NCBI GenBank assembly: GCA_964503615.1
Contig: CAZDBA010000093.1
Span: 1-20,694, forward strand
Length of the DNA stretch: 20,694 bases
Source of the DNA: CAZDBA01 sp964503615
GTDB taxonomy: Bacteria; Planctomycetota; Planctomycetia; Pirellulales; Pirellulaceae
Direction: 5' to 3'
Below, one piece after another: positions 12,960 through 20,694 of this stretch. The translations under genes and the position numbers were made by a program. The stretch's first letter is position 1; each line of letters opens with the position of its first letter. The notes beneath the pieces are model-generated. The model did no database searches and was not told the origin of the DNA. It saw only the letters and a list, made by a program, of their open reading frames with translations.

Positions 12960-15900
12960 ATGAAGAAGTCATCATTGTCACATGATCAAGCCAGGGCAAA
13001 GAAAACGAAACCGAAGAAAAGGAAAAGATCCATCACGGATCCGTTGTCGTTTAGCCAGCTTGAACCACGGCAGCTTCTTGCAGCGGACGTTTTGATCAGC
13101 GAGTTTCTCGCATCCAACAATTCTGGACTTGTTGATGGCAATGGCAATGAATCGGACTGGATCGAACTATTCAACGCAGGTGATCAGTCTCAAGATCTCG
13201 CCGGTTGGCATTTGACTGATGATGGGTCTGAACTTGGCAAATGGGTCTTTCCCAATGTGGCCGAATCGGTACTTGCTCCCGGTGAGTACTTGGTGATTTT
13301 TGCTTCTGGCGATGGTGTTTCAGATCCTGCGGGTAACCTCCACACGAACTTTCAACTTTCAGCATCCGGTGAGTATTTGGCACTGACCGATTCCAGTGAG
13401 TTGGTCGTAACTGAGTTTGGCGATGGTGGCGTCGACTACCCGGAGCAGTTTTCCGATATCTCCTACGGTGTCGGTACTAATGGAGCTGCTTTTTTTGAGA
13501 GCCCGACACCCGGTGAGGTTAACGGAGTGGAGTTCTCTGGAGTGGTCGGTGATACTTCGTTTGATTTTGATCGAGGTTACTACACTAGCCCGTTTAATGT
13601 CGCGATCACGACCGCCACTCCTGGGGCAACCATTTATTACACGACCGATGGGAGCAATCCTGAGCCGGGCAACGGAGCGGTCTACACATCGCCGATTAAT
13701 ATTAGTTCAACGACCAACTTGCGCGCGGCGGCTTATCGGACAGGATACATTCCAACCAACATCGACACACAGACCTACATTTTCGCCAGCGATGTGCTGA
13801 CGCAATCAGCGACGCCTGCTGGTTTTCCTGCACAACCAGAACTTGCGACTGGCAGTCAGACCGAGAACACGATCGACTACGCGGTTGATCCCGACATTGC
13901 TCTCGATCCGCTTTACACGCAGCTATTGCTTGATGGCCTGCAAGATATTCCAACCTTGTCGTTGACCTCAACGGTCGATGATATCTTCGGTGCCAACGGG
14001 ATCTACACCAATTCGCTAGATGATTCTTTGGAGGTGCCTACTTCGGTTGAGTACATTTTGGCCGATGGAACAACAGGGTTTCAGATTGATGCGGGCTTAA
14101 GAGTCGCAGGTGGCGCAAGTCGTATTCCAAGTCGTTCTCCCAAACATTCGTTTACATTGAGATTCCGGCAAGAGTACGGCGCGGGGCGTTTGGAATACGA
14201 GCTTTTCGAGAACTCTCTGGTCGACAGTTTCAATTCCCTGCAGCTTCGCGCGGTATATAACAACTCGCTCATTCATTTTTCTGATACTCAGCGAAACAGC
14301 GCAACGTTGCTAAGGGATCAGTTTGTCCGGGATTCGCTGATCGCGCTGGGCCACGCCGACGCTCAGCAGGGAGAATTCACGAACCTCTTCATCAACGGAC
14401 TTTTTTGGGGTGTCTACAACCTACACGAGCGTGGCGATTCGGCTCACTACGCAGAGTACAACGGAGGTGACCCCGACGATTACGATGCGATCAATGGTGG
14501 CACCGCGATCGATGGAAACCTCGATTCCTGGAACGAGCTCAGAGCAGCGGCAAGCAATGGGACTTGGCAAGAAGTTCAAGAACGTTTGGATGTTGATAAC
14601 TTCATTGACTTTACCCTTCTCCAGAACTACATCGGTAACGATGATATTAGGACGACCAACAACTGGAGAGCTGCTGGTGGTGGTCCAGACGATGCGCCGT
14701 GGCGGTTCTACCCTTGGGATTCTGAGCGTTCTCTGGAAAATGTTAATAGCCAATTGCCGGGTACCGTTACTGATCCCACACAGTTGCTGGAGGACTTGAG
14801 GAATTTTCCTGAGTTCGTCCAGAGGATGGAAGACCGCATTCAGTTGCACTTCTTCAATGGTGGTGCTTTGACCGAAAGCGCGGTTACGGAGCGTTGGCAG
14901 GCGCGGGTTGACGAGATCAATCTTGCGATCGTCGGTGAAACCGCTAGGTGGGGTGACTATCGCGCCGATTTCTGGAATGGTAATAACGCGGGCGGACCTG
15001 CAGAGCTGTACGAGCGAGACGTCCATTGGGTTGCGGAGACTCAGAGAATATTGACCGAGTACTTGCCCGCAAGAGGTAGTCTCGTTGTCGATGCCTTTGA
15101 GAGCCTTGGTTATTTCGGCAACGTTGACGCCCCGGTTTTTCAAATTGACGGGGCTGTTCAAAGTGGAGGGGAGATTGAATCTGGAGCTTTACTTACGCTC
15201 AGTGCGAACGACTCAATCTACTATACAACCGACGGTTCAGACCCTCGACTCGAAGGGGGTGGCATCAATCCCAATGCCATCCTCTACGATACGGAGGCAA
15301 CAAATTCGACCGTTATTGAATTTGGCTCGGTATGGAGTTACCTGGACGATGGGAGCAACCAAGATTCGACCGGTTGGCAGAATTCGAATTTCGATGACAG
15401 TAGCTGGGCATCAGGTCCTGCGCGACTAGGTTACGGCAATGATGGCGAAGTGACTACGGTTAGCTACGGCGACAATGCTTCGGACAAGCACATCACCACA
15501 TATTTCCGAACGTCTTTTGACGTAACCGAGAGTTTCGATTTCGCTTCGCTGGATATCCTGTACGACGATGGTGCGGTGGTTTATCTCAATGGTCATGTGG
15601 TGGGGCAAGTCAATATCGTCAATGGATCAGACATTCTTACGGTTGACGACATCAATTGGCAAACGGTAGCTAACGGACCGGTTGGCAACGGATTATTTGT
15701 AAATTTCAACGACATCAGCGACTACCTCGTCATAGGAAGTAACACCCTTGCAGTAGAGATTCACCAAAGCTCGGGAACCAGCAGTGACATCTCGTTCGAT
15801 GCCGAACTTACTATCTCTTCCATGAGCACACCTGCGATCCCACTGACTTCGTCGACAAATGTGCTGGCGAGAACGTTTAGCAACGGCGAATGGTCGGCCG

Positions 15901-17618
15901 TGCACAGTGCGACCTTTGCCATTCCGGCAGTACAATCTGATTTGCGAATCACGGAGATCCATTTCAATCCTGCCGCGCCGAGCGCTGCAGAGATCGCTGC
16001 AGGGTTCGTTGACAATGATGACTTTGAGTTCATTGAACTGTTCAATCCATCCACAACGGGAACGATCAACCTCGGTGGTGTGCAGCTTTCTGACGGTGTG
16101 ACATTCGACTTTGGCGATACGGATTTGCTGCCCGGTGAACGAGTCGTTGTTGTTGAAGATATTGATGCTTTCATGGCGCGTTATGGCGACAGCGCCACGA
16201 TACTTGGCCAATGGTCCGGCGGCTTGAACAATGGGGGCGAAGAAGTCACGTTGCTCGACAGCAGTTTGAATGAAATCTTGTCGGTGAATTACGACGACAG
16301 CGATCCTTGGTACAGCCTGACTGATGGAGATGGTTTCAGTTTAGTCCTTGAGGATCCGACCAATACACCTGTGGAAGAGCTGGGTAAGTACTACAGCTGG
16401 CGGGCCAGTATCGAATTTGGTGGAACGCCCGGGACTGCCTCTGCCAGCGCCTCTGGCGTAGTGATCAATGAGATTCGTGCTAACAGCGATGCTCAGCAAA
16501 GCGACACCATCGAACTTTATAATCCAACGGATCAGCCAATCGACGTAGGCCTCTGGTTCTTGAGCGACTCCATTTCATCGCCATTCCAGTTTCAAATTCC
16601 TGAGGGTACGATCATTTCCGCCGGTGGCTATTTGGTCTATGACGAATCGGATTTCAACCCGACCCCAGGCGCCCCAAGTGCAAACGATTTCGCGCTTAGT
16701 GCTCAGGGTGACGAAGTGCATCTAACACGCGCTGTTGTCGTGCAAGGTTCAGTAGTGCCGTTTGTCGAAGAGTCGGTTAGCTTTGGCGCGACCTTCAACG
16801 GCGATTCGCTGGGACGCTTGCCCAACGGCACCGGACGTTTGACTCGACTTGCCTCCAGCTCCTTTGGCAGTGCTAATAGCAGTGATGCAGCAGTAGGGCC
16901 GTTGGTGATAAGCGAAGTCAATTATCACCCAGAGAATCCTAACGCGGCTGCGTTGGCGATTGATCCTTCATTGACGGACAACGATTTGGAATACATCGAG
17001 GTCGCCAACCCAACATCTTCTACAGTTGATCTGACAAATTGGCGTCTTCGTGGTCAATCCGACTATGAATTTCCAGCGGGAACAACACTCGCTGCTGGCG
17101 AAGCGATCCTTGTCGTTTCTTTTGATCCTTCCCTTTCGACGAACGCGAATAGGCTTGCGGCGTTTGAAGCTCACTACGGCATTGACTCGGCAGTCACGAT
17201 CGTTGGAGGTCTGTCTGGGTCGCTTTCCAATAGCACCGGTCGAATTTCCCTGCAGCAGCCCGACCTCCCTGATTCGCTGGGTACGATTCCTCGTGTTGTG
17301 GTTGACGAGTTGGTTTATGACGACCTTTCACCTTGGCCGGACGCTGATGGTACCGGTCAAGTGCTTGAACGGGACGATCTTTCTGCCAACGGTAATCTTC
17401 CGAGCAGTTGGATCGCGGCAGCTCCAACACCGGGTGTTTTCGAAGATGATTTCTTACTCGCTGATATCAATCTCGACGGCTTCGTCAGCTTTTTGGATAT
17501 TTCGCCTTTCATTACGATTCTGAGTAACAACTTATTCCAACTGGAAGCGGATATTAACCAAGACGGAATTGTCGATTTCCTGGATATCAGCCCGTTCATT
17601 AACCAGCTCAGTGGTTAG
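12960..17618 (+). CDS. Giant exported modular protein: LEPR-XLL, lamin-tail domains, CotH-kinase-like domain, dockerin
   Basis: 1552 residues from ATG 12960. The basic N-terminus (MKKSS..., KKTKPKKRKR) leads into QLEPRQLLAAD, the LEPR-XLL signature of large planctomycete exported proteins; the start was chosen so this motif is N-terminal. Domains: lamin-tail 1 (about 42-155, VLISEFLASN, DWIELFNAG); chitobiase C-terminal-like (about 202-277, GATIYYTTDGSNPEPG); CotH-like (about 330-605: SPKHSFTLRF, LFINGLFWGVYNLHE, then PWDSE at about 585-589); a second chitobiase-like module (about 725-780, SIYYTTDGSDP); a beta-sandwich module (about 790-955, WQNSNFDDSSW, VVYLNGHVVG); lamin-tail 2, 3 and 4 (about 993-1160, 1167-1255, 1315-1460); and a dockerin-like pair (about 1500-1551: ADINLDGFVSFLDIS and ADINQDGIVDFLDIS). 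CotH proteins phosphorylate secreted partners; here the usual PWDxD motif has Glu in place of the second Asp. Function is probably surface attachment or matrix; the substrate is unknown. Confidence 0.88.
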   Translation: MKKSSLSHDQARAKKTKPKKRKRSITDPLSFSQLEPRQLLAADVLISEFLASNNSGLVDGNGNESDWIELFNAGDQSQDLAGWHLTDDGSELGKWVFPNVAESVLAPGEYLVIFASGDGVSDPAGNLHTNFQLSASGEYLALTDSSELVVTEFGDGGVDYPEQFSDISYGVGTNGAAFFESPTPGEVNGVEFSGVVGDTSFDFDRGYYTSPFNVAITTATPGATIYYTTDGSNPEPGNGAVYTSPINISSTTNLRAAAYRTGYIPTNIDTQTYIFASDVLTQSATPAGFPAQPELATGSQTENTIDYAVDPDIALDPLYTQLLLDGLQDIPTLSLTSTVDDIFGANGIYTNSLDDSLEVPTSVEYILADGTTGFQIDAGLRVAGGASRIPSRSPKHSFTLRFRQEYGAGRLEYELFENSLVDSFNSLQLRAVYNNSLIHFSDTQRNSATLLRDQFVRDSLIALGHADAQQGEFTNLFINGLFWGVYNLHERGDSAHYAEYNGGDPDDYDAINGGTAIDGNLDSWNELRAAASNGTWQEVQERLDVDNFIDFTLLQNYIGNDDIRTTNNWRAAGGGPDDAPWRFYPWDSERSLENVNSQLPGTVTDPTQLLEDLRNFPEFVQRMEDRIQLHFFNGGALTESAVTERWQARVDEINLAIVGETARWGDYRADFWNGNNAGGPAELYERDVHWVAETQRILTEYLPARGSLVVDAFESLGYFGNVDAPVFQIDGAVQSGGEIESGALLTLSANDSIYYTTDGSDPRLEGGGINPNAILYDTEATNSTVIEFGSVWSYLDDGSNQDSTGWQNSNFDDSSWASGPARLGYGNDGEVTTVSYGDNASDKHITTYFRTSFDVTESFDFASLDILYDDGAVVYLNGHVVGQVNIVNGSDILTVDDINWQTVANGPVGNGLFVNFNDISDYLVIGSNTLAVEIHQSSGTSSDISFDAELTISSMSTPAIPLTSSTNVLARTFSNGEWSAVHSATFAIPAVQSDLRITEIHFNPAAPSAAEIAAGFVDNDDFEFIELFNPSTTGTINLGGVQLSDGVTFDFGDTDLLPGERVVVVEDIDAFMARYGDSATILGQWSGGLNNGGEEVTLLDSSLNEILSVNYDDSDPWYSLTDGDGFSLVLEDPTNTPVEELGKYYSWRASIEFGGTPGTASASASGVVINEIRANSDAQQSDTIELYNPTDQPIDVGLWFLSDSISSPFQFQIPEGTIISAGGYLVYDESDFNPTPGAPSANDFALSAQGDEVHLTRAVVVQGSVVPFVEESVSFGATFNGDSLGRLPNGTGRLTRLASSSFGSANSSDAAVGPLVISEVNYHPENPNAAALAIDPSLTDNDLEYIEVANPTSSTVDLTNWRLRGQSDYEFPAGTTLAAGEAILVVSFDPSLSTNANRLAAFEAHYGIDSAVTIVGGLSGSLSNSTGRISLQQPDLPDSLGTIPRVVVDELVYDDLSPWPDADGTGQVLERDDLSANGNLPSSWIAAAPTPGVFEDDFLLADINLDGFVSFLDISPFITILSNNLFQLEADINQDGIVDFLDISPFINQLSG

Positions 17619-17803
17619 TATCAGGTTGCCAGTCCAACACACAATCCAATCCGCTTCCAAACAAAATTAAGCTCCATTGCTTAACTCCCACAATATTTTA
17701 TTTGTTACACCTGCATTTCCTAACGCAGGACCATTTCCGATCCAAGAATCTTTTCAAAAGTCCTTGCTATTCGGCGTTTTTTAATTTGCCGCCGATTATC
17801 CTC

Positions 17804-17827
17804 GAAGGGATGTCGGTTTGTCCCTTC
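17804..17827 (+). terminator. Weak hairpin, possible terminator of the giant protein gene
   Basis: gaaggga (17804-17810) and tcccttc (17821-17827) form a 7-bp stem with a 10-nt loop. The following ctggtctcttttc is only moderately T-rich. It lies about 185 nt past the stop and 50 nt before the next ATG, so it could also sit in the leader of the formyltransferase gene. Weak call. The rest of the 17619-17878 gap shows nothing clear. Confidence 0.3.
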
Positions 17828-17878
17828 CTGGTCTCTTTTCTATTGAGTTCACGTTCCTGATGAGGCAATTGCAAAGCT

Positions 17879-18655
17879 ATGATAAAAGTCGCTCTATTAA
17901 CTAACACGACCGCTGCCGCCAGCTTGCCGGTCCTAAAGCGTCTTTGCGCGGAAGAGGAGATCGAACTGGTTCACACGTTTTTCTTTGACACGATTGCGGA
18001 AAGTCGGGGGAACATTCTGCAGACGATTTCCAAATTTGGCATCCGCGGTGTGATTTCCAAAGTCGCCGGTTTGCTACTGGATAAAGTTTGCAGTCTAACA
18101 GGCGGTGCCGAAGCATCCAAAACGGCTTACGAATATGCGCGCTCAACGAATATATCGTATTCAGTGACAACAAATATCAACGCTTCGGCTCATCGGTCGT
18201 CGATTTCAGAACTAGATGTTCTCGTGGTCTGTAACTGTAAGAATATTCTCAAGCAAAAATTGCTCTCTATACCCAACGTGCAGTTTATCAATCTGCATTC
18301 CTCTTTACTGCCTGCATACCGCGGTCCAACTCCGATTTTCTGGGCGATGTATCATGGCGAATCGGAAACAGGAATGACCATTCACGAAATTTCTGCCAAG
18401 ATCGACCGCGGGAACATTCTTGCGCAACATGCCGTTCCGCTTGACTACTCAAAGTCTGTGGACGCGCTAGCCGACGAACTATACACGATGTCGGCCGACA
18501 TGTTGATGGACGTACTCCAAGGAAAAACCGAACCGGTTCCGATCGACAACACCAAAAGCGGTAGTTATTACACGTTTCCAACTCGGGAAGAACGTGGTGA
18601 ATTCAAGCGACGAATTAAGCAGCGAAATTCTCGCGACCGGGCAACTAGCGCATGA
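17879..18655 (+). CDS. Formyltransferase-fold enzyme (formyl-THF-dependent type)
   Basis: A 258-residue single-domain protein. The core has the formyltransferase signature: INLHSSLLPAYRGPTPIFWA (137-156), with the catalytic pair N138 and H140, and the distal Asp in KIDRGNIL (D176), equivalent to the Asn-His-Asp triad of GART and methionyl-tRNA formyltransferase. GMTIHEI (165-171) matches the 'GvTih.m' strand. The first strand (MIKVALLTN) fits a Rossmann-like start, but the insertion at about 40-85 (GNILQTISKFGIRGVI) is unlike Fmt or PurN. The Fmt C-terminal tRNA-binding domain is missing; the protein ends in a basic tail (EFKRRIKQRNSRDR). It therefore probably formylates a small molecule, for instance an amino-sugar or nucleotide-sugar. 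The substrate is unknown. The stop overlaps the ATG of the next gene by 4 bp (ATGA), so the two are probably coupled. Confidence 0.8.
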   Translation: MIKVALLTNTTAAASLPVLKRLCAEEEIELVHTFFFDTIAESRGNILQTISKFGIRGVISKVAGLLLDKVCSLTGGAEASKTAYEYARSTNISYSVTTNINASAHRSSISELDVLVVCNCKNILKQKLLSIPNVQFINLHSSLLPAYRGPTPIFWAMYHGESETGMTIHEISAKIDRGNILAQHAVPLDYSKSVDALADELYTMSADMLMDVLQGKTEPVPIDNTKSGSYYTFPTREERGEFKRRIKQRNSRDRATSA

Positions 18656-20436
18656 TCAGCTGGAAGCAAAGACACACGAAGCGATTTTACGCGAGGGCTT
18701 GCATGGCCGTTCTCGTTTCTGTTGTTTCACTCGACCAAGTTTCGTGCGATCGGACCGTCGTGGTTCTGGCGGACCAACCAACGAGGTTGCAGCGATTGCT
18801 GAAATATTATGACGATCATTTCGACAACCAGCAGCAGTTGTTGCAGGTGCAGTTTGTCAGTCCCGGCTATCACAGCGTGATTGCTCGGGGGACTCCAGTT
18901 CATCCGATTCGGGAGTCTTTTTATTACGCAGTGGGGTTGTTGCAACGAGGGCGGACAGGGGATGCAAGTCGATCGAAGGCGATGCTGACGCAACTGTTGT
19001 CGTTGCAACAGACTCAGCCAAATCAGCCTGGTTATGGTGCGTGGCCTTGGTTGTTGGAGGAACCGCTTGAGAAAATGGATTCGATCGACCTGAACTGGGC
19101 TGATTTTTGTGGCTCGGCAATCGCTCAGATTTTGGTTGACCACTGTGAACAGCTGAACGACGCCGAGCTTGAAAAGCGAATGCGAGCGGCGCTGCGGCAC
19201 GCGGCGACCGCGATTCGTAATCGCGACGTTGGAGTCCATTACACTAACATCGCAGTCTTGGGCGGCGGCGTGTGTGCGGTTGCAGGTGAGGTGCTGGAGG
19301 ATGAACAGTTGCTTCGTTACGGGCGACAACGGTTGCAACGTGTGGTGGTCGAAAATGACAAGGTTGATAGTTTTGCCGAGTACAACAGTCCGCCGTACGG
19401 CAAGGTAGTGATCGGCGAGTCTGAACGGATTTTGCAGTTAGTCAAAGACAAAGAAACTCGGCAAGCCGCAGAAGCGATTCGCGTAAAGGCTTGGGAGATG
19501 TTCGCCGATAGTTTCCACTTGCCGACCGAGCAATGGGCAGGGCCCCATAGTCGCCATTCGTATCGACGGTTGACGACCACACTGGTGGCCTTTTTGAATG
19601 ACCGAGTTGATTTTGAAATCAAACCGCATCCCAACGCCTCTGTCGAACGCCCGCGCGGTTATGGGGTCGTGACTCCCCTGCCCTGCCCTGAAAAACTATT
19701 GGCGAAAATTAAAGCGACCGATCAGTATCCCAAATTCACGCGGCGAGTCTTTTCGCTTGATCGAAATGAGCGGCCGTTTTACGTTGGAGCGACTTGGGCC
19801 GATTCGAAATCGAATATCGGTTCGATCAGCCGAGCGAGTTTTTGGACTCAGCGCCAACCGGTCGTCGGATATTGGAAAACTGACCAGGATCCCGCGGTTG
19901 CTTTTCGGCTGCGTTATTTTAAAGACGGTCGCGATTTTGCTTCGATGGGAGTTCGTACATCGCAGGACCAGAATCGTGTGTTGTGTGCGCTGCATTCATT
20001 GCCAGGTCGAGGCGATTGGCATCGGTCATTGGATCGCCCGGAGAATGGAATCTTTTCAGCCAAAGATTTGCGAGTGAGGATCGAACTTGAGGGCGAGGGA
20101 GTAAGAGCAATCAAAACACCAGCCGGAACGTTTGCCTTGCAAGCTGGCGAAAACGAGTTAGTCATTGTTCCGGCCGACGGAACATTCTTAGGAAAGTCCG
20201 TGGCCTGGAAAATCGACAATCAGCCAAACCGATCGGCAGTGGAAGCGGTCTGCTATTTCGGGCAGGAGCAGAACTTCGATTTTCGGGAGTTACTGGATGT
20301 CCAAATTGCATTCGGGTTGGAATTGCGAGAATTGGGAACTGAAATGAAAACGCTTACGGTTCCAGAAATGAAACCAGGAAAGCAGCGAATTGATGTTGAA
20401 TGGTCAGGATTGCAAGTCGCCGTTCCTGCCAAGTGA
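18652..20436 (+). CDS. Putative exported alpha/alpha-toroid-like protein of unknown function
   Basis: The 594-residue product starts at ATG 18652, overlapping the formyltransferase stop (ATGA). A short hydrophobic stretch (about 16-28, ARACMAVLVSVVS) and a second one (about 34-40, TVVVLA) after a basic start suggest export, though no canonical lipobox or clean signal peptide is seen; M18 could be the real start. Residues about 50-360 are helical repeats with conserved-looking aromatic/acidic motifs: YGAWPWLLEEP, DLNWADFCGSAIAQIL, VHYTNIAVLGGG and SFAEYNSPPYGKVVIGESERI. This resembles the (alpha/alpha)-toroid of polysaccharide lyases and uronyl hydrolases, where such surfaces bind glycans. Residues about 370-594 look like a beta-sandwich (FYVGATWAD, VVGYWKTD, GTFALQAGENELVIV), again as in heparinase-like lyases. 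No named family could be assigned and the catalytic residues are not identified. A glycan-active role is inference. Confidence 0.65.
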   Translation: MISWKQRHTKRFYARACMAVLVSVVSLDQVSCDRTVVVLADQPTRLQRLLKYYDDHFDNQQQLLQVQFVSPGYHSVIARGTPVHPIRESFYYAVGLLQRGRTGDASRSKAMLTQLLSLQQTQPNQPGYGAWPWLLEEPLEKMDSIDLNWADFCGSAIAQILVDHCEQLNDAELEKRMRAALRHAATAIRNRDVGVHYTNIAVLGGGVCAVAGEVLEDEQLLRYGRQRLQRVVVENDKVDSFAEYNSPPYGKVVIGESERILQLVKDKETRQAAEAIRVKAWEMFADSFHLPTEQWAGPHSRHSYRRLTTTLVAFLNDRVDFEIKPHPNASVERPRGYGVVTPLPCPEKLLAKIKATDQYPKFTRRVFSLDRNERPFYVGATWADSKSNIGSISRASFWTQRQPVVGYWKTDQDPAVAFRLRYFKDGRDFASMGVRTSQDQNRVLCALHSLPGRGDWHRSLDRPENGIFSAKDLRVRIELEGEGVRAIKTPAGTFALQAGENELVIVPADGTFLGKSVAWKIDNQPNRSAVEAVCYFGQEQNFDFRELLDVQIAFGLELRELGTEMKTLTVPEMKPGKQRIDVEWSGLQVAVPAK

Positions 20437-20466
20437 CATTCGTGAGATGACCTACATCGCAATTGG

Positions 20467-20490
20467 AAACCCGACGCGTTAGCGAGGAAA
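20467..20490. repeat. Short dispersed-type repeat with 'cccgacgcgttagcgagg' core
   Basis: The core cccgacgcgttagcgagg lies about 30 bp after the stop codon. My recollection is that near-identical 'cccgacgcgtnagcgagg' strings are scattered through intergenic DNA of Rhodopirellula-like genomes. It occurs once here, so it cannot be verified from the window; the claim is based on memory, not on a search. Confidence 0.4.
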
Positions 20491-20536
20491 CGGTCTGGAT
20501 TCGTCCTTGCAAAAGCTGCTGGTTACCATTTCGCCG

Positions 20537-20685
20537 GGGTGCCATGTTTACGCGAGCCACAATGGTTGTTTCAAGCTTGCCACGCGAAACATGCTCACGC
20601 AACTTTAACCACCGCCACATCTGTCGCGTAAGCATGCCTGCACTCAATGGTTGTACTTTCTCAAAAGGCGTGAAGCATGGCACCC
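20537..20685. repeat. Imperfect inverted-repeat element of about 150 bp (MITE/REP-like)
   Basis: The left end gggtgccatgtttacgc (20537-20553) matches in reverse the right end gcgtgaagcatggcaccc (20668-20685), with one mismatch and one extra base. Inside, caatggttgt is repeated directly (20560-20569 and 20645-20654), and two further copies of the gcgt/gcatg theme appear (gaaacatgctcacgc at about 20585-20599, gcgtaagcatgcc at about 20626-20638). The element has no ORF of its own. The pattern suggests a small non-autonomous palindromic element. Confidence 0.55.
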
Positions 20686-20694
20686 AGTTGTTTT

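Larger units (their letters stand above)
20437..20694. other. Right-edge intergenic region with repeat elements
   Basis: 258 bp up to the window edge with no gene that I can support. A 109-codon minus-strand ORF at 20354-20683 reads through the repeats and overlaps the end of the preceding gene; its residues show no family resemblance. The region carries the accacgcgttagcgagg-like repeat and the inverted-repeat element listed separately. Confidence 0.5.

Noticed and set aside
14421..15161. 246-codon minus-strand ORF
   Set aside because: It is antisense to the CotH-like region, whose domain motifs are clear.
17770..17796. tcggcg/cgccga inverted repeat with a T-rich loop after the giant gene
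   Set aside because: Only a 6-bp stem with a 13-nt loop and no T-run after it, so it is not a credible terminator.
18727..19338. 203-codon minus-strand ORF
   Set aside because: It is antisense to the toroid-like gene; the residues are Gln/His/Arg-rich, as expected from a reverse reading.
20537..20685. CRISPR-like spacing of repeats at the right edge
   Set aside because: The copies are inverted as well as direct, irregularly spaced and imperfect; no cas genes are present.

Overview
The window looks like chromosomal DNA of a planctomycete, probably Pirellulaceae (Rhodopirellula-like). This is inferred from the giant exported protein with a LEPR-XLL-type N-terminus (LEPRQLLA) and dockerin-like C-terminus, the roughly 50% GC content, the small operons separated by long gaps, and the dispersed short repeats at the right edge. 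No phage genes, no intact insertion sequence and no CRISPR array were seen.

Layout, left to right. (1) 1-560: the N-terminal part of an ECF-type sigma factor (minus strand, runs off the left edge), then a short winged-helix ORF that looks like the surviving C-terminus of a Fic-family protein. (2) 590-3417, minus strand: a two-gene isoprenoid unit, an FPP/GGPP-type prenyl synthase followed by dxs, joined by a 4-bp ATGA overlap. (3) 3641-6303, minus strand: a Wzc/GumC-type polysaccharide co-polymerase with tyrosine autokinase, having its own sigma70-like promoter, a strong Shine-Dalgarno site, a Tyr/Gly-rich tail and an intrinsic terminator. (4) 6508-9132, plus strand: mutS. (5) 9219-10043, minus strand: a small outer-membrane beta-barrel protein with a terminator hairpin. 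(6) 10141-11948, minus strand: an RNase Z-like metallo-hydrolase immediately downstream of the RNase P RNA gene (rnpB), plus a doubtful ORF that ends in a 30-bp direct repeat. (7) 12221-12652, plus strand: an unknown four-helix membrane protein. (8) 12960-17618, plus strand: a 1552-residue modular exported protein (LEPR-XLL, lamin-tail, chitobiase-like, CotH-kinase-like, three more lamin-tail domains, dockerin). (9) 17879-20436, plus strand: a formyltransferase-fold enzyme translationally coupled to an exported alpha/alpha-toroid-like protein. (10) 20437-20694: intergenic repeats, including an imperfect inverted-repeat element.

How the genes work together. The prenyl synthase and Dxs catalyse the entry and chain-elongation steps of MEP isoprenoid synthesis. 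The Wzc-like kinase would control export chain length of a surface polysaccharide. rnpB and the RNase Z-like gene sit together and would cover 5' and 3' tRNA end maturation. The large dockerin/CotH protein, the beta-barrel protein and the exported toroid-like protein all point to cell-surface functions.

Most worth following up: the CotH/lamin-tail/dockerin protein, the coupled formyltransferase plus toroid pair, the rnpB-rnz pairing with an altered zinc motif, the microsatellite-encoded Tyr tail of the kinase, and the right-edge inverted-repeat element. All calls come from reading the sequence only; no database search was possible.
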